A stretch of 24,123 bases of DNA from a virus, in IMG/VR virus record IMGVR_UViG_3300009154_000277, positions 1-24,123 of that record, one strand, 5' to 3'. The notes under the pieces were generated by a model that saw nothing but the letters and a program-made list of their open reading frames with translations, was not told the DNA's origin and did no database searches. This document shows, one piece after another, positions 7,769-14,770 of this stretch. Both the position numbers and the translations under genes were made by a program. Position 1 is the stretch's first letter; every line of letters begins with the position of its first letter.

Positions 7769-8251
7769 TTATCTATGGGTCTTGAAGGACGCTCGGGTGA
7801 GGGACACCAACTCGGCCTGACATACGCAATCGCCATGGTTGATGCGTACGGGCATTGTGGAGGTGTTCGTGATGGCGATGTACAACTGGTCGGTGTAGTC
7901 GCTGTCGATGATCCCCTCGCCGGAAGAAAGAATCAGGCCACCCTTCACGGCCAGACCGGATTTCATATGGAGACGAAGAGACCAACCATCGGGAATGGAG
8001 AAGGCCAACTGCGTGGGGATGACCACACGATCCCTCGGGGGAATCTTGATGTGGACGGTGTCCTTTTCATATTCGGCGACGGCGGAAATGACGCTCTCGG
8101 CGTTGTTGATTCCGCTGTATGCCCTGACCTGCCGACTCCCCTCTGGGAAGCAGGCACGGAGGTCGAAGCACGACGATCCTTCTGTGGTGTACACTGGATC
8201 GAAAGCCTCTGGACGAAGTTTACGGACACCTACGCTCACGCTTTCAGCCAT
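7769..8251 (-). CDS. dUTPase-like paralogue lacking motif V
   Basis: A 160-residue close paralogue of the adjacent dUTPase, with the shared blocks VGVxKL.xxAFDPVY, CFDLxACF, VPTQLAF and GLxLS..EG. Motif I is GSSCFDLRA and motif III, GIIDSDY, keeps Asp and Tyr. Motif II is KSGLA (Arg to Lys), motif IV is GDCVCQ (the conserved Arg replaced by Cys), and the chain stops at SFKTHR before any motif V. It may be inactive, a regulatory subunit, or a partner in mixed trimers that borrow motif V from the other protein. The ATG at 8251 follows AGAGGAG, and a strong promoter lies just upstream. A tandem duplication followed by divergence is the simplest origin. Confidence 0.88.
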   Translation of the reverse strand: MAESVSVGVRKLRPEAFDPVYTTEGSSCFDLRACFPEGSRQVRAYSGINNAESVISAVAEYEKDTVHIKIPPRDRVVIPTQLAFSIPDGWSLRLHMKSGLAVKGGLILSSGEGIIDSDYTDQLYIAITNTSTMPVRINHGDCVCQAELVSLTRASFKTHR

Positions 8252-8285
8252 GGGTTCTCCTCTTCCTCTTTGGATGTCTGGGCCA

Positions 8286-8314
8286 ACTATAGGCGAATCA
8301 CGCCTCGTTGTCAA
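8286..8314 (-). promoter_or_regulatory. sigma70-type promoter of the dUTPase pair
   Basis: On the minus strand, TTGACA (8314-8309), a 17-nt spacer and TATAGT (8291-8286). The -35 lies inside the last codons of regA. Confidence 0.7.
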
Positions 8315-8714
8315 CCGGTCTTTGCTTGGTTCCGATGGTGTATTTGGGAATCAACTGCCAGTCCTTCTTCTCGGAGTAAGGCAGGATTTTCATGTGACTG
8401 ATGGGGCATACCGGATCGACCGTGGCTCCCTTGCTCACGATCTTGACCAGACCCCACTCCTCCAGAAGATTGGCGATGGTGTTCCGGCGAGCCTTGTCCG
8501 TGTCGGGAAAAGAAGAGGATAGGCCGTCGAGAGCGAAGAGTTCCTTGAAGTGAACGATGTAGTACTTGCCCTTCTTGTGAAGGATGTGGCAAGACTGGTA
8601 CAGTTTCTTTTCGGTTCGGGACGACACCCCGATGCGAGTGAGGGTCTCACGGACTTTCAAAAAATTTTGTGGGTCACTCAGAGTGACTTCCACGAAGGTG
8701 TCGATCAAAGCCAT
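8298..8714 (-). CDS. regA: RegA translational repressor
   Basis: A 138-residue homologue of T4 RegA (122 residues), an RNA-binding protein that represses early phage mRNAs at their initiation regions. The block FLKVRETLTRIGVSSRTEKK and the next, LYQSCHILHKKGKYYIVHFKE, are nearly colinear with T4 RegA, as are the LLEEWGL segment and the ending WQLIPKYTIG. About 15 residues (TKQRPVDNEA at the tail) extend beyond the T4 C-terminus. It sits between gene 62 and the DNA polymerase block as in T4, but dUTPase and other genes now separate it from gene 43. The start is preceded by GGGAG, which is part of a 7-bp hairpin (8719-8746), suggesting control of its own translation. Confidence 0.95.
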   Translation of the reverse strand: MALIDTFVEVTLSDPQNFLKVRETLTRIGVSSRTEKKLYQSCHILHKKGKYYIVHFKELFALDGLSSSFPDTDKARRNTIANLLEEWGLVKIVSKGATVDPVCPISHMKILPYSEKKDWQLIPKYTIGTKQRPVDNEA

Positions 8715-8718
8715 ATCA

Positions 8719-8746
8719 TACTCCCATTGTCTATAGAACGGGAGTA
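8719..8746 (-). promoter_or_regulatory. Hairpin sequestering the regA Shine-Dalgarno
   Basis: In the regA leader TACTCCC (8746-8740) can pair perfectly with GGGAGTA (8725-8719) across a 14-nt loop. GGGAG is the only good Shine-Dalgarno sequence before the regA ATG (8714), so the stem would block ribosomes. An overlapping CTAAATA (8751-8745) provides the first bases of the stem. Confidence 0.55.
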
Positions 8747-8751
8747 TTTAG
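8745..8751 (-). promoter_or_regulatory. CTAAATA motif before regA
   Basis: CTAAATA is located between the gp62 stop and regA, partly overlapping the regA leader hairpin. It is a member of the repeated (A/C)TAAATA set. If it acted as a late -10, transcription would start inside the hairpin and remove its 5' arm. Confidence 0.4.
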
Positions 8752-8755
8752 ATTT

Positions 8756-9154
8756 TTACGAGCCTCCGTATCCGGTTCGGAGTTCGTTCTTCTGATCCTC
8801 CGACAGCATGGACAGATACTCGGCAGCCTTGCGTGGGCTCACCTCATAGATCTTCGACACCAAGGGGATGAGGTCGTCTTCTTCTCGCTTGATCCATTTG
8901 TCGTACCGCTTGCGACGACGAACCGAGGCGAACAGATAGTCATACTGGAGTTTCTTATCCAGATTGGGCGACTGATTCATCGTGTTGGCATACAGAACCG
9001 TGTCCGAAGAGAAGGACAGGGCACGGTTCACGAGGAAGGGTTGATAATCCTTCTCTGCCTCAGGTTGAATGTGGAGAAGATTGTCGCTCTTCTCGTTGAT
9101 GCTCTTGGCGAAGTCGAAGGGAGAGAGCCTCTTATGCGGGGATGTCGATGTCAT
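8756..9154 (-). CDS. 62: Clamp loader small subunit (gp62-like)
   Basis: A 132-residue protein (T4 gp62: 187). SPFDFAKSINEKSDNL at the N-terminus, then DYQPFLVNRALSF and the DYLFASVRRRKRYDKWIKRE block align with T4 gp62 ('FMVENALS', 'NYLMAAVPRGKRYGKWAK'). With gp44 it forms the pentameric loader of the gp45 clamp. It is shorter than T4 gp62 at the C-terminus. The ATG at 9154 lies inside the end of the preceding gene (23-nt overlap); a GGAAGG lies rather far upstream, so translation probably depends on coupling. Identification rests on those motifs plus position between 44 and regA. Confidence 0.88.
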   Translation of the reverse strand: MTSTSPHKRLSPFDFAKSINEKSDNLLHIQPEAEKDYQPFLVNRALSFSSDTVLYANTMNQSPNLDKKLQYDYLFASVRRRKRYDKWIKREEDDLIPLVSKIYEVSPRKAAEYLSMLSEDQKNELRTGYGGS

Positions 9155-9851
9155 AAATGTTGATGCCTTCCGGCGAGGTCAGGTCAATGATGAGGCGAAG
9201 AGGAACATAGATCCACTGGCACTTGTTGGAGTCGTACAAAGAGAAGAGCAGAAACCGATCGTAGTTGTTCTTGCCGTGGTAGCGAGTGAGAAGAGGGCAC
9301 TCGATGTACTCGGTCGTGACGATCGGCTCACGATGAGAGATGCGAGTGTCCACGATCTTTCCGTTCAGATCTTCATACCGGATCTTCAGGCAATAAGGAT
9401 ATATGCGAGCCAAGAGCCTGCTGATCCACGATGCCAGCATGATGTCGGACACGCCCGTTTGATCTAGGTAGGAGTTGAACACCGACTCCTTCTCGGTGGA
9501 CATGGTCGCCTTGACCGAGAAGTATTCGTTGCGAGAATCCAAGAACGCCTTCCTTGCGGCCTCGGCTTCGGCAGCGAATGCTTCGAAACGGTACTTGGTA
9601 TTGAGCCTCTTCGAGACCTTGACGATCTTCTCCAGATCCTGATCGGAGAGAGTCTTGGAGACCGACATGATCTTGTCGAAGTGAGTGCCGTCCGTAACGT
9701 CGGAAGCCTTGAGGTCCTCCAACTGCTCGTGGGCGGATGAATTGATCTTCTTGAATGAGTTCTTGAACTCACATATGAAGCCGTCAATGTCATACTTCTT
9801 CAGAATGTCATCGATCGTGCTAGACAGGTCCTTGAGGCTCTTTACTTCCAT
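9132..9851 (-). CDS. Unknown protein inserted between genes 44 and 62
   Basis: A 239-residue protein not recognised. The N-terminal 110 residues are predicted mostly helical and rich in K/E/D (SLKDLSSTIDDILKKYD, LSDQDLEKIVKVSKRL, FAAEAEAARKAFLD), perhaps coiled-coil. The C-terminal half has several beta-like hydrophobic/charged stretches (IYPYCLKIRYEDLNGKIV, DRFLLFSLYDSNKCQWIYV). No signal peptide or catalytic motif is visible. The ATG at 9851 follows AAAGGGGACGG. Genes 44 and 62 are directly adjacent in T4, so this is an insertion that has kept the operon intact. A role with the clamp loader is possible but is only inference from position. Confidence 0.75.
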   Translation of the reverse strand: MEVKSLKDLSSTIDDILKKYDIDGFICEFKNSFKKINSSAHEQLEDLKASDVTDGTHFDKIMSVSKTLSDQDLEKIVKVSKRLNTKYRFEAFAAEAEAARKAFLDSRNEYFSVKATMSTEKESVFNSYLDQTGVSDIMLASWISRLLARIYPYCLKIRYEDLNGKIVDTRISHREPIVTTEYIECPLLTRYHGKNNYDRFLLFSLYDSNKCQWIYVPLRLIIDLTSPEGINIYDIDIPA

Positions 9852-9878
9852 ACCGTCCCCTTTTTTTCCCGCCCTCTC

Positions 9879-9885
9879 TATTTAG
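9879..9885 (-). promoter_or_regulatory. CTAAATA motif at the gene 44 stop
   Basis: CTAAATA overlaps the TAA stop of gene 44, 27 nt before the ATG of the unknown gene 9132-9851. It may be a late-type promoter or only a stop-codon context; the TAA-ATA arrangement recurs elsewhere in the window. Confidence 0.35.
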
Positions 9886-10838
9886 GATTTGAAGGTGCAA
9901 TCCGATGCCAACGAGATGCAGCAGGCGGTCAGGTTGATTTCTTGATCGGCCACGAACGCCGCCTTGTATTGGTAGTCGGCGAGGATGAGAACGGCTTGGG
10001 GGATCGAGTCGGGGGTGAGATGCTCCTGTAGACCATCGTAGATTCCCCTGAACAGGTGAACAACGTCCTTGTCCGAGTTATCGACCACCCACTTGCGAAT
10101 GTCTCCGAAGTTCTTGGACTTCAGCCCCTTGACCAGCGTCGAGATGGCGGCATCGCCCGAGGCGACCAGAATGCCAGCGTCGATCTTCCCGTTCTTCGAC
10201 CACCTCGAATACTTCTGTAGTTCGTTGATGGTCTTACGGAAGTCCGGGAAGTTGTGGAGGACCAGTTCGGCCAAAACCTTGTCCGAGTATTCAAACCCCT
10301 CGGCCTTGAGAATCTCCCTCACCCGATTGTGGAACTTGGCTGCGACCTGAGGACGCTCCTTGGGGGTGATTCGGAAGTCGATGAGCGTGCATCGACTGTG
10401 GAGGGGTTCGATGATGCGGTTCTTGAAGTTACAGGTCAGGATGAACCGACAGTTGGCCGAAAACTCCTCGATGAAGCCACGAAGGGCTGGCTGAGTCGAT
10501 GCCGGGTTGAGGTAGTCGGCCTCATCGAGAATGACCACCTTGAGTCCCCCGTTCAAGGAAACGGTCGAGGCGAAGTTGCGGATCTTGGTGCGAAGCACGT
10601 CGATGCCGCTCTCTTCGGAGGCGTTGATGAACAACATGTCGAGACCCAACTGATTGCAGAGGGCACGAGCCACCGTCGTCTTGCCGCATCCCGCCCCTCC
10701 CGTGAGGATCATGTTCGGGACCTGACCCGACTCGACAATGTCGCCGAAGACCTCCTCAAGACGAGAAGGAAGAATGCACGAAGCGATGTCACGGGGTCGC
10801 CACTTTTCGACCCAGAGGAAGAACTTGGGATCGGTCAT
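9882..10838 (-). CDS. 44: Clamp loader large subunit (gp44-like AAA+ ATPase)
   Basis: A 318-residue AAA+ ATPase (T4 gp44: 319) that opens the gp45 ring and loads it at primer ends. WVEKWRPR at 9-16 is the usual clamp-loader opening (T4 has 'EQKYRPS'). Walker A GGAGCGKT lies at 47-54, Walker B VILDEAD at 102-108, the sensor 1 region ILTCNFKNRI at about 133-142, and the SRC arginine finger at 148-150. All key residues are intact. It starts 2 nt after the gp45 stop. The Shine-Dalgarno GGGAGCC is at the gp45 end, so translation is probably coupled to the clamp gene. Confidence 0.96.
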   Translation of the reverse strand: MTDPKFFLWVEKWRPRDIASCILPSRLEEVFGDIVESGQVPNMILTGGAGCGKTTVARALCNQLGLDMLFINASEESGIDVLRTKIRNFASTVSLNGGLKVVILDEADYLNPASTQPALRGFIEEFSANCRFILTCNFKNRIIEPLHSRCTLIDFRITPKERPQVAAKFHNRVREILKAEGFEYSDKVLAELVLHNFPDFRKTINELQKYSRWSKNGKIDAGILVASGDAAISTLVKGLKSKNFGDIRKWVVDNSDKDVVHLFRGIYDGLQEHLTPDSIPQAVLILADYQYKAAFVADQEINLTACCISLASDCTFKS

Positions 10839-10840
10839 GT

Positions 10841-11530
10841 TCAGGCTCCCTTCGTGGGTTCACCATAGGTGCTGTCGCTGTCCATCGCCACCCAGTACGT
10901 GATTCCGTTTCCGGAGAAGCGGGCCACGGACTTCTTGGCGATCGAGAACGAGTAGTCGCCGGGAAGCAACTTGAGCGTATCGACGGCGAACCAGAAGCAG
11001 AAGTTGATGTCCGTCTCGGTGTTGAGGTTCAAGTACCAACTGTTGGAAGTCGGATTCTTCTTGTCGCAAACACGAATGCCCAGTTCTCCGTTCTCGGACA
11101 CCACGCACATGTCGGGAGCCTGAAGAACCGATGCGGCCTTAAGGATCGATCCGACATCGGACTCGCTCATGTCGAACGTCAGAGCGAGGTCGGGCATCTT
11201 GACCTTCTTGTCGGCCTTGTTGGTGATGAACTCGGGGTTCGAGTAGTAGTACTTCACCGAACGAGATCCGCCGTTGCCATCGGATGCGATGACGAGGTGA
11301 GTGTCCTCGAAAGAGAGGACGGGGTCCTTGAACAGGCTCAAGATGCTCAGGAACTTCGAGAGATCGTAGATGGCGAACTCACGAGGGAAAGCCTCAGCGA
11401 CGGTGGCCTCCGCAAGAATTCGCTTGGACGGGCATACCGTTGCAAGCGTATGCCCCTCCTTCACGAGCAGGGAGGGATTGATGGACGCAAAGTTCTTGAG
11501 GACGGACACGGTTTCATTCGACAGTTTCAT
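10841..11530 (-). CDS. 45: Sliding clamp (gp45-like)
   Basis: A 229-residue processivity factor (T4 gp45: 228). The opening MKLSNETVSVLKNFASINPS matches the T4 gp45 beginning (MKLSKDTTALLKNFATINSG). The ending GDYSFSIAKKSVARFSGNGI, then the acidic tail region, corresponds to the last beta strands of the second domain. The protein forms a trimeric ring around DNA, tethers the polymerase, and in T4 also activates late transcription; the late-type motifs in this window make that role plausible here. The ATG at 11530 follows CAAGGAGT. Its promoter and leader resemble those of uvsX. Confidence 0.94.
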   Translation of the reverse strand: MKLSNETVSVLKNFASINPSLLVKEGHTLATVCPSKRILAEATVAEAFPREFAIYDLSKFLSILSLFKDPVLSFEDTHLVIASDGNGGSRSVKYYYSNPEFITNKADKKVKMPDLALTFDMSESDVGSILKAASVLQAPDMCVVSENGELGIRVCDKKNPTSNSWYLNLNTETDINFCFWFAVDTLKLLPGDYSFSIAKKSVARFSGNGITYWVAMDSDSTYGEPTKGA

Positions 11531-11555
11531 AACGAAAACTCCTTGTATTGGGACA

Positions 11556-11583
11556 AGTATACACTCACGACGGCAAAAGTCAA
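11556..11583 (-). promoter_or_regulatory. sigma70-type promoter of the gp45 operon
   Basis: On the minus strand, TTGACT (11583-11578), a 16-nt spacer and TATACT (11561-11556). The -10 is followed by TGTCCCAATACAAGGAGT, shared almost exactly with uvsX. It probably drives the 45-44-62-regA block. Confidence 0.72.
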
Positions 11584-11596
11584 GTCCATTTCACAA

Positions 11597-11668
11597 AGCC
11601 ACCTGTCGGATTTGAACCGACGACCTGTGCTTTACAAAAACACTGCACTACCGCTGTGCTAAGGTGGC
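11597..11668 (-). tRNA. tRNA-Thr (TGT)
   Basis: Full cloverleaf: acceptor GCCACCT/AGGTGGC, D arm with GGTA, anticodon stem GTGTT/AGCAC with loop TTTGTAA, T arm GTCGG-TTCGAAT-CCGAC. The anticodon TGT reads ACA. CCA is not encoded. It stands apart from the main tRNA cluster, 6 nt from the stop of the nuclease-like gene. Confidence 0.95.
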
Positions 11669-11674
11669 GATCAC

Positions 11675-12922
11675 TCAGGGGATGGCATCGAGAAAGTGCA
11701 AGATGTCATCTGCCGATTTAAAGGAATATGGGGATTGTGAGAAGTTGGCCGAGTTGATCCGGGTCGTGAACTGAAGGGTTGGACTTGTCGTTCGATGCCT
11801 CATGACCATTCGGACGTTCCATTTGTTGGGGTTGTCTGTCGATTGCTTCGAACTCAGAATCTTTACCAACTTTCCAATCTCATTGCCCTTCTCGTGCTTA
11901 ATGTCCGAGGGGAATGTGTCTTTACTGTCGAACATGTAGAGTCTGCACTGATTGGCCGGAGTATCTCCAGCCCAGTCTTCCATGTATATTGATTTGTTGC
12001 TTGTGGATGCAGGGTCTTCGTTGCAAAAAATTTGACGAATCACGATACTATTTGCCGCCTCACCACCACCGGAATAGGACCCACCGCTTGCCTTGAGACG
12101 CAATTCGATATTTGCGGTTCCCTTGATTGAACTCGAAATGGTGGGAATGCCGGGAATCTGAGGAGAGCCTGCAAGACCCGTCGAAAACAAACCTCTTCCA
12201 TGGATGTAGATAAAGTGAACTCCCTTCTGCTGGAGAACATTCTCATAGAACTTGATGTTTTCTGGATCACTTATTTTGTCGTTGATGTTGTAGACGAGAG
12301 TGTCTCCCTGAGGCGTGAAGAGTTTTCCCTTGTTGCCAACCTCTTTCCATGCGATCTTGGAAACCTTACCGAAGGGAATCTTTCCCGGTACGATTGACTT
12401 CTTATGGAGATCGATGGGATCGAGAGATGTGCGGATGTATTCCTGCATCTGTCGAATCAGATGAAACTTCTTGGTGTGAATGGCACGAACAACACCAAGC
12501 CAGATTTCGTTTGCGACTTTGACCGCCTTCTTGCCGCTAGTGACCCACGAAGTCTCCGTGACTTCAGTGTCTGGTGAGAAATTGTTTTTGAGACCAAATT
12601 GAGTTCCTTGGGCATTCTCATCTTTGATCTCAATGTTGATCGGACCAGCGAACTGTCTCCCGGAAACCCTAGCCGCAGTGATTACCAGATCGGGCTTGTT
12701 GCTGTCGTTTCCTGCACTTTCTCCGACATGAAAACGATCCGTGCTAGTTGCGTTCTTGTAGTTCTCTGCGGCGCATTTGGCGGCGGCGGCAATCGACTTC
12801 TCCAAACCAAACCCACTACCCGAAACAGTAGGACATGCCTCTTCGATTCCGCCTTCGATGAAAACGGTCGGTTCATTTGCATTGGCTACGAAGTTGTCGA
12901 AACTGATCGGTTTCATATCCAT
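11675..12922 (-). CDS. Putative PD-(D/E)XK nuclease
   Basis: A 415-residue protein of unknown family. The N-terminal part carries a pattern like the PD-(D/E)XK nuclease core: a helix with Glu41 (GFGLEKSIAAAAKCAAENY), then NKPDLVI with P77-D78, then INIEIKDE with E98-x-K100. Q108 in QGTQFG follows. The remaining 300 residues have no motif I know; a glycine-rich stretch (ASGGSYSGGGEAAN) lies around 285-300. It could be a DNA endonuclease used against the host or a competing phage, or a restriction-like enzyme. The coding sequence looks less GC-rich than the replication genes. The ATG at 12922 follows AAGGA; a second ATG lies two codons in. The fold is inferred from a short motif only. Confidence 0.6.
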   Translation of the reverse strand: MDMKPISFDNFVANANEPTVFIEGGIEEACPTVSGSGFGLEKSIAAAAKCAAENYKNATSTDRFHVGESAGNDSNKPDLVITAARVSGRQFAGPINIEIKDENAQGTQFGLKNNFSPDTEVTETSWVTSGKKAVKVANEIWLGVVRAIHTKKFHLIRQMQEYIRTSLDPIDLHKKSIVPGKIPFGKVSKIAWKEVGNKGKLFTPQGDTLVYNINDKISDPENIKFYENVLQQKGVHFIYIHGRGLFSTGLAGSPQIPGIPTISSSIKGTANIELRLKASGGSYSGGGEAANSIVIRQIFCNEDPASTSNKSIYMEDWAGDTPANQCRLYMFDSKDTFPSDIKHEKGNEIGKLVKILSSKQSTDNPNKWNVRMVMRHRTTSPTLQFTTRINSANFSQSPYSFKSADDILHFLDAIP

Positions 12923-12931
12923 TCAAAATCC

Positions 12932-13342
12932 TTATATGATTGTCAGTGAGCAGTAGACTCGGTTCCCCAATCCTTTGTATGTTGCGAATATCAGCAGGTA
13001 CTTCTTTCCTCTTTCGTACCACAGGGTCCCTTGCTTCATGGTCTTGGGGGTGGACCGCTTCTCCCACATAGCAGTACGGGTGTATGCCTGTATGCTGGAC
13101 TTCATCTTGGTCGGAATCGTTCCCTTGAAGAAGTAGCCCGTGATGGAACCCTTCCAGACGTTCGACTCCTTCATCATGCTCACGAGTTGAAGCAGTTCAT
13201 TGTACCCATCCACCTGCGACTTTCCCGCTTTGCCAAGATGAACGGAAACCGCAGCCATTTCGTCGGAGGAGGGCTTGCACTCCTCGGATCGACAGCCTCG
13301 TCTCCGTGCAGCATTTCGGATCTTTCGAACCTTCTTTGCCAT
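12932..13342 (-). CDS. Unknown basic protein
   Basis: A 136-residue protein, not recognised. The N-terminus is very basic (MAKKVRKIRNAARRRGCRSEECK), which suggests nucleic-acid contact. The rest is rich in K, T and aromatic residues, with a repeated small beta-like pattern (SNVWKGSITGYFFKG, GTLWYERGKKYLLIFATYKG). It starts 8 nt after the [2Fe-2S] gene stop and ends 9 nt before the nuclease-like gene, so the two could act together, perhaps as nuclease and partner. No Shine-Dalgarno is visible, and ATAAATA ends 5 nt before the ATG. Confidence 0.65.
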   Translation of the reverse strand: MAKKVRKIRNAARRRGCRSEECKPSSDEMAAVSVHLGKAGKSQVDGYNELLQLVSMMKESNVWKGSITGYFFKGTIPTKMKSSIQAYTRTAMWEKRSTPKTMKQGTLWYERGKKYLLIFATYKGLGNRVYCSLTII

Positions 13343-13347
13343 GGGGA

Positions 13348-13354
13348 TATTTAT
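13348..13354 (-). promoter_or_regulatory. ATAAATA motif 5 nt before an ATG
   Basis: ATAAATA overlaps the TAA stop of the [2Fe-2S] gene and ends 5 nt before the ATG at 13342. The same motif-to-ATG spacing occurs at 15144-15150 and 21696-21702. If this is a late -10, the transcript would begin at or near the ATG. Confidence 0.4.
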
Positions 13355-13551
13355 GGATCGGACTGGATGAGCCTATCAAACACCGTCTCTCCCGTCCGAA
13401 GAGACTCACGAATGTAGGGCTTGCACATTCCACATGCACTGCCGCATCCGAGAGCCTTCTCCACGTCGTCTGCGGTCCATCCTTTCGGCCTTGCCTCCTC
13501 TAGGATCTCGGAGAAGGTCATGCTGAAACAGATGCACCGATCTATCGTCAT
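13351..13551 (-). CDS. BFD-like [2Fe-2S] protein
   Basis: A 66-residue protein with the bacterioferritin-associated ferredoxin pattern: RCICF at residues 5-9 (the C-x-C pair), about 30 residues, then GCGSACGMCKPYI carrying the second cysteine pair (CGMC). Between them EILEEARPKGWTADDVEKAL corresponds to the helical spacer of the family. BFD domains hold a [2Fe-2S] cluster and pass electrons or help iron release. The ATG at 13551 overlaps the HAD gene's TGA (ATGA). The partner is unknown; a Dps-like protein is encoded in the same operon (14767-15138), which makes an iron link possible but unproven. Confidence 0.78.
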   Translation of the reverse strand: MTIDRCICFSMTFSEILEEARPKGWTADDVEKALGCGSACGMCKPYIRESLRTGETVFDRLIQSDP

Positions 13552-14081
13552 TTGAACCCGAGTTCCTTGAGGCGAGCGATGGTCTTTGAGGCATTCGTAT
13601 GGAGAATGCCGATGCCACCCTTCGCCTCCCACTCCTTGATGTTCTTGCTCCAGTCGTCAATCAGCACGTTCGGTCTGCCGTCTTGCGTGGCGAAGTTCTG
13701 CTTCTCCTCACGCTTCACGAGATTGATCTTGGCGGGACTGGGGCTCAGGTTTTTCTTCACCCAGAGAATCTTGTCTTGGCGGCAGTTGGGCTGCCACGAG
13801 GATGTGGGTGCCGAAAGGATTTCCGCATGGTACTTGCTGATGAAGGACCACAGCCGTCGCATGTCGGGCATGGGAGGCAGTTCCGCAAACAAATGGGGAT
13901 GCTGCTCATCGATCTTGGGCTTCATCGGATCGACGAACTCGTCAAAGGTTCGATTGGTCAACTTGCGACCGTACAGTTCGCTCACGCCACCCACGAGATC
14001 CGCCAGAACGCCGTCCATGTCGCAGTAGATCGTAGGGAGAGAAGGAGGGGATTCGGAGAGGTGTTCGATAAAGTCTTTCAT
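13548..14081 (-). CDS. HAD-superfamily phosphatase (deoxynucleotidase-like)
   Basis: A 177-residue HAD hydrolase. Motif I is YCDMDGVLADL with the nucleophile Asp20 and Asp22. Motif II is LSAPTS (about 89-94), the Lys region NLVKREEKQ is about 119-127, and motif IV is VLIDDWSKNI with the metal-binding Asp pair. The overall layout matches the 5'(3')-deoxyribonucleotidase (NT5C) group common in phages, which dephosphorylates (deoxy)nucleoside monophosphates; a role in 5'-end or sugar-phosphate turnover cannot be excluded. The first ten residues, MKDFIEHLSE, resemble a T4 capsid-targeting sequence, which raises the possibility that the enzyme is packaged. It overlaps the PAP2 gene by ATGA at its start and the BFD gene at its end. 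Confidence 0.82.
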   Translation of the reverse strand: MKDFIEHLSESPPSLPTIYCDMDGVLADLVGGVSELYGRKLTNRTFDEFVDPMKPKIDEQHPHLFAELPPMPDMRRLWSFISKYHAEILSAPTSSWQPNCRQDKILWVKKNLSPSPAKINLVKREEKQNFATQDGRPNVLIDDWSKNIKEWEAKGGIGILHTNASKTIARLKELGFK

Positions 14082-14770
14082 GTCAAAAAATCCACAAGTC
14101 CATGCCGGACAACGTCTCGGCCCAGTATTATACCCGCTTTACAGTCGGAAGGGAAGTGAACTCCACCTATAATTCTGCTCTTTGAGATTCTCTGGGCCAA
14201 CTTCTTGAAGTCCTGCTCGAACTCGGGGTGGAGTATGGTCAGGGCCTCGCTGAACATGCCAACGTCGAAGGCGTGCCCGGAAGGGTAGGCTGGTGTAAGG
14301 GGGTCCGACAGAAGCCGCTCAATCCTCTTGCCCAGCATGGGTCCGAGTTGGTAGGGTCTTGGTCGGTTGTAGTACAACTTCGTGTAGAGGATGAACCCAT
14401 TTCCCTGTTCGGCCATGGTGTCGAACCATTCCCAGTCATAAGGCTTTCCGGTGAGTTCAGTGGCCGTCTCCGCCCAGAGTTGGTAGTGAGCGTGAAGATC
14501 GTCAACCTTGAGGGCGAAGGACCGTTCTGCGGGGGTGGACTCGGCCATCACCTCGACCATCTGGTTGAGTTCCAGCATCGTCTCGGTGCTGGAGTTCGCA
14601 TGGGGAGGGCACACCTTGGGGACCGACTGGTTTGCATCACGACGAGCGACGTACCGTCCAAGAACCGTACTCGTATCGCTCGTATGGGAAATGACCAGAG
14701 CGGTGTCCTTCGGGGTGAGTTTCCCGTAGGACACTGAGTCGATTCCGTTGTGTTCCCCGAAGGTTCTCAT
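14078..14770 (-). CDS. Soluble PAP2-family acid phosphatase
   Basis: A 230-residue protein with the complete PAP2/vanadium haloperoxidase signature: K131-x6-RP (KLYYNRPRP), PSGH at 163-166, and SR-x5-H-x3-D (SRIIGGVHFPSD at 198-209), giving the catalytic His pair and Asp. It has no signal peptide and no membrane segments, unlike most lipid-phosphatase PAP2 enzymes, so it should be cytoplasmic or virion-borne and act on soluble phosphate esters. The N-terminal 90 residues are variable and mostly helical. The start and end both overlap neighbours as ATGA, so it is coupled to the Dps-like and HAD genes. Its proximity to a second phosphatase is notable. Confidence 0.88.
   Translation of the reverse strand: MRTFGEHNGIDSVSYGKLTPKDTALVISHTSDTSTVLGRYVARRDANQSVPKVCPPHANSSTETMLELNQMVEVMAESTPAERSFALKVDDLHAHYQLWAETATELTGKPYDWEWFDTMAEQGNGFILYTKLYYNRPRPYQLGPMLGKRIERLLSDPLTPAYPSGHAFDVGMFSEALTILHPEFEQDFKKLAQRISKSRIIGGVHFPSDCKAGIILGRDVVRHGLVDFLT

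Noticed and set aside
14125-14160. TATAAT-like sequence upstream of the HAD gene
   Set aside because: The -10 is good but no acceptable -35 is present at 16-18 nt, and it lies inside the PAP2 gene.
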